The notes under the pieces are model-generated. The model saw only the letters and a program-made list of their open reading frames with translations. It was not told the origin of the DNA and ran no database searches. Below are positions 12,549-12,549 of a stretch of DNA of 12,549 nt, in pieces. The DNA is taken from assembly GCA_035693105.1 (NCBI GenBank), contig DASSHC010000511.1, positions 1 through 12,549 of the forward strand, read 5' to 3'. The DNA is from DASSHC01 sp035693105. Its GTDB lineage: Bacteria; Chloroflexota; Chloroflexia; Thermomicrobiales; Thermomicrobiaceae. How positions within the stretch are numbered: the first letter of the stretch is position 1; the number at the start of each line of letters is the position of its first letter. The position numbers and the translations under genes were made by a program.

Positions 12549-12549
12549 G

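Noticed and set aside
1..12549. CRISPR arrays, tRNA or rRNA genes, transposases
   Set aside because: No regularly spaced short repeats, cloverleaf-like segments, rRNA motifs or transposase motifs were seen. The only repeats are the yifB ends and the PKD units.

Overview
The window is GC-rich bacterial DNA whose real genes use G/C-ending codons, with GTG and TTG starts and good Shine-Dalgarno sites. An F420-type luciferase-like oxidoreductase, a geranylgeranyl-reductase-family flavoprotein with its methyltransferase partner, and a large PKD-repeat surface protein suggest Chloroflexota or a deep actinobacterium. This is an inference from gene content; no rRNA or tRNA is present to confirm it.

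Left third (1-4146), toxin-antitoxin territory. The window opens in the last codons of a yifB/comM-type ATPase gene. A second, diverged copy of the same 3' end lies at 1661-1786. Between the two copies sit a DUF433 antitoxin with a broken DUF5615-like partner, and an intact pair made of a Phd-UPF0175-like antitoxin and a DUF3368 PIN protein. After a convergent SDR dehydrogenase comes a minus-strand patch. It holds a ribbon-helix-helix antitoxin and PIN toxin pair, a small unknown gene coupled to the toxin by an ATGA overlap, the C-terminal stump of another PIN protein, and a doubtful 82-residue ORF. The two intact antitoxin genes each have a promoter overlapped by a palindrome, as expected for autoregulation.

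Middle (4297-9512), metabolic genes. An LLM-class F420-type oxidoreductase (+) converges on a minus-strand run: a cytosolic beta-lactamase-like serine hydrolase, then a SAM methyltransferase, then a geranylgeranyl-reductase-family flavoprotein. The last two overlap by 4 nt (GTGA), so they are probably co-translated and may modify a lipid or polyketide. An esterase-D-like hydrolase (+) and a 74-residue conserved-type protein (-) follow.

Right end (9591-12548), a secreted or surface protein on the minus strand. It is glycine-rich at the visible N-terminal end, followed by a beta-sandwich-type region, five PKD-like repeats of about 100 residues, and a distinctive C-terminal domain. The reading frame is open to the window edge, so its true start and signal peptide are outside. 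A perfect 12-bp hairpin separates it from the small downstream gene.

No tRNA, rRNA, CRISPR array, transposase or integrase was found. The most unusual structure is the pair of duplicated yifB 3' ends bracketing two toxin-antitoxin loci, within a 4.2-kb cluster of intact and decaying modules.
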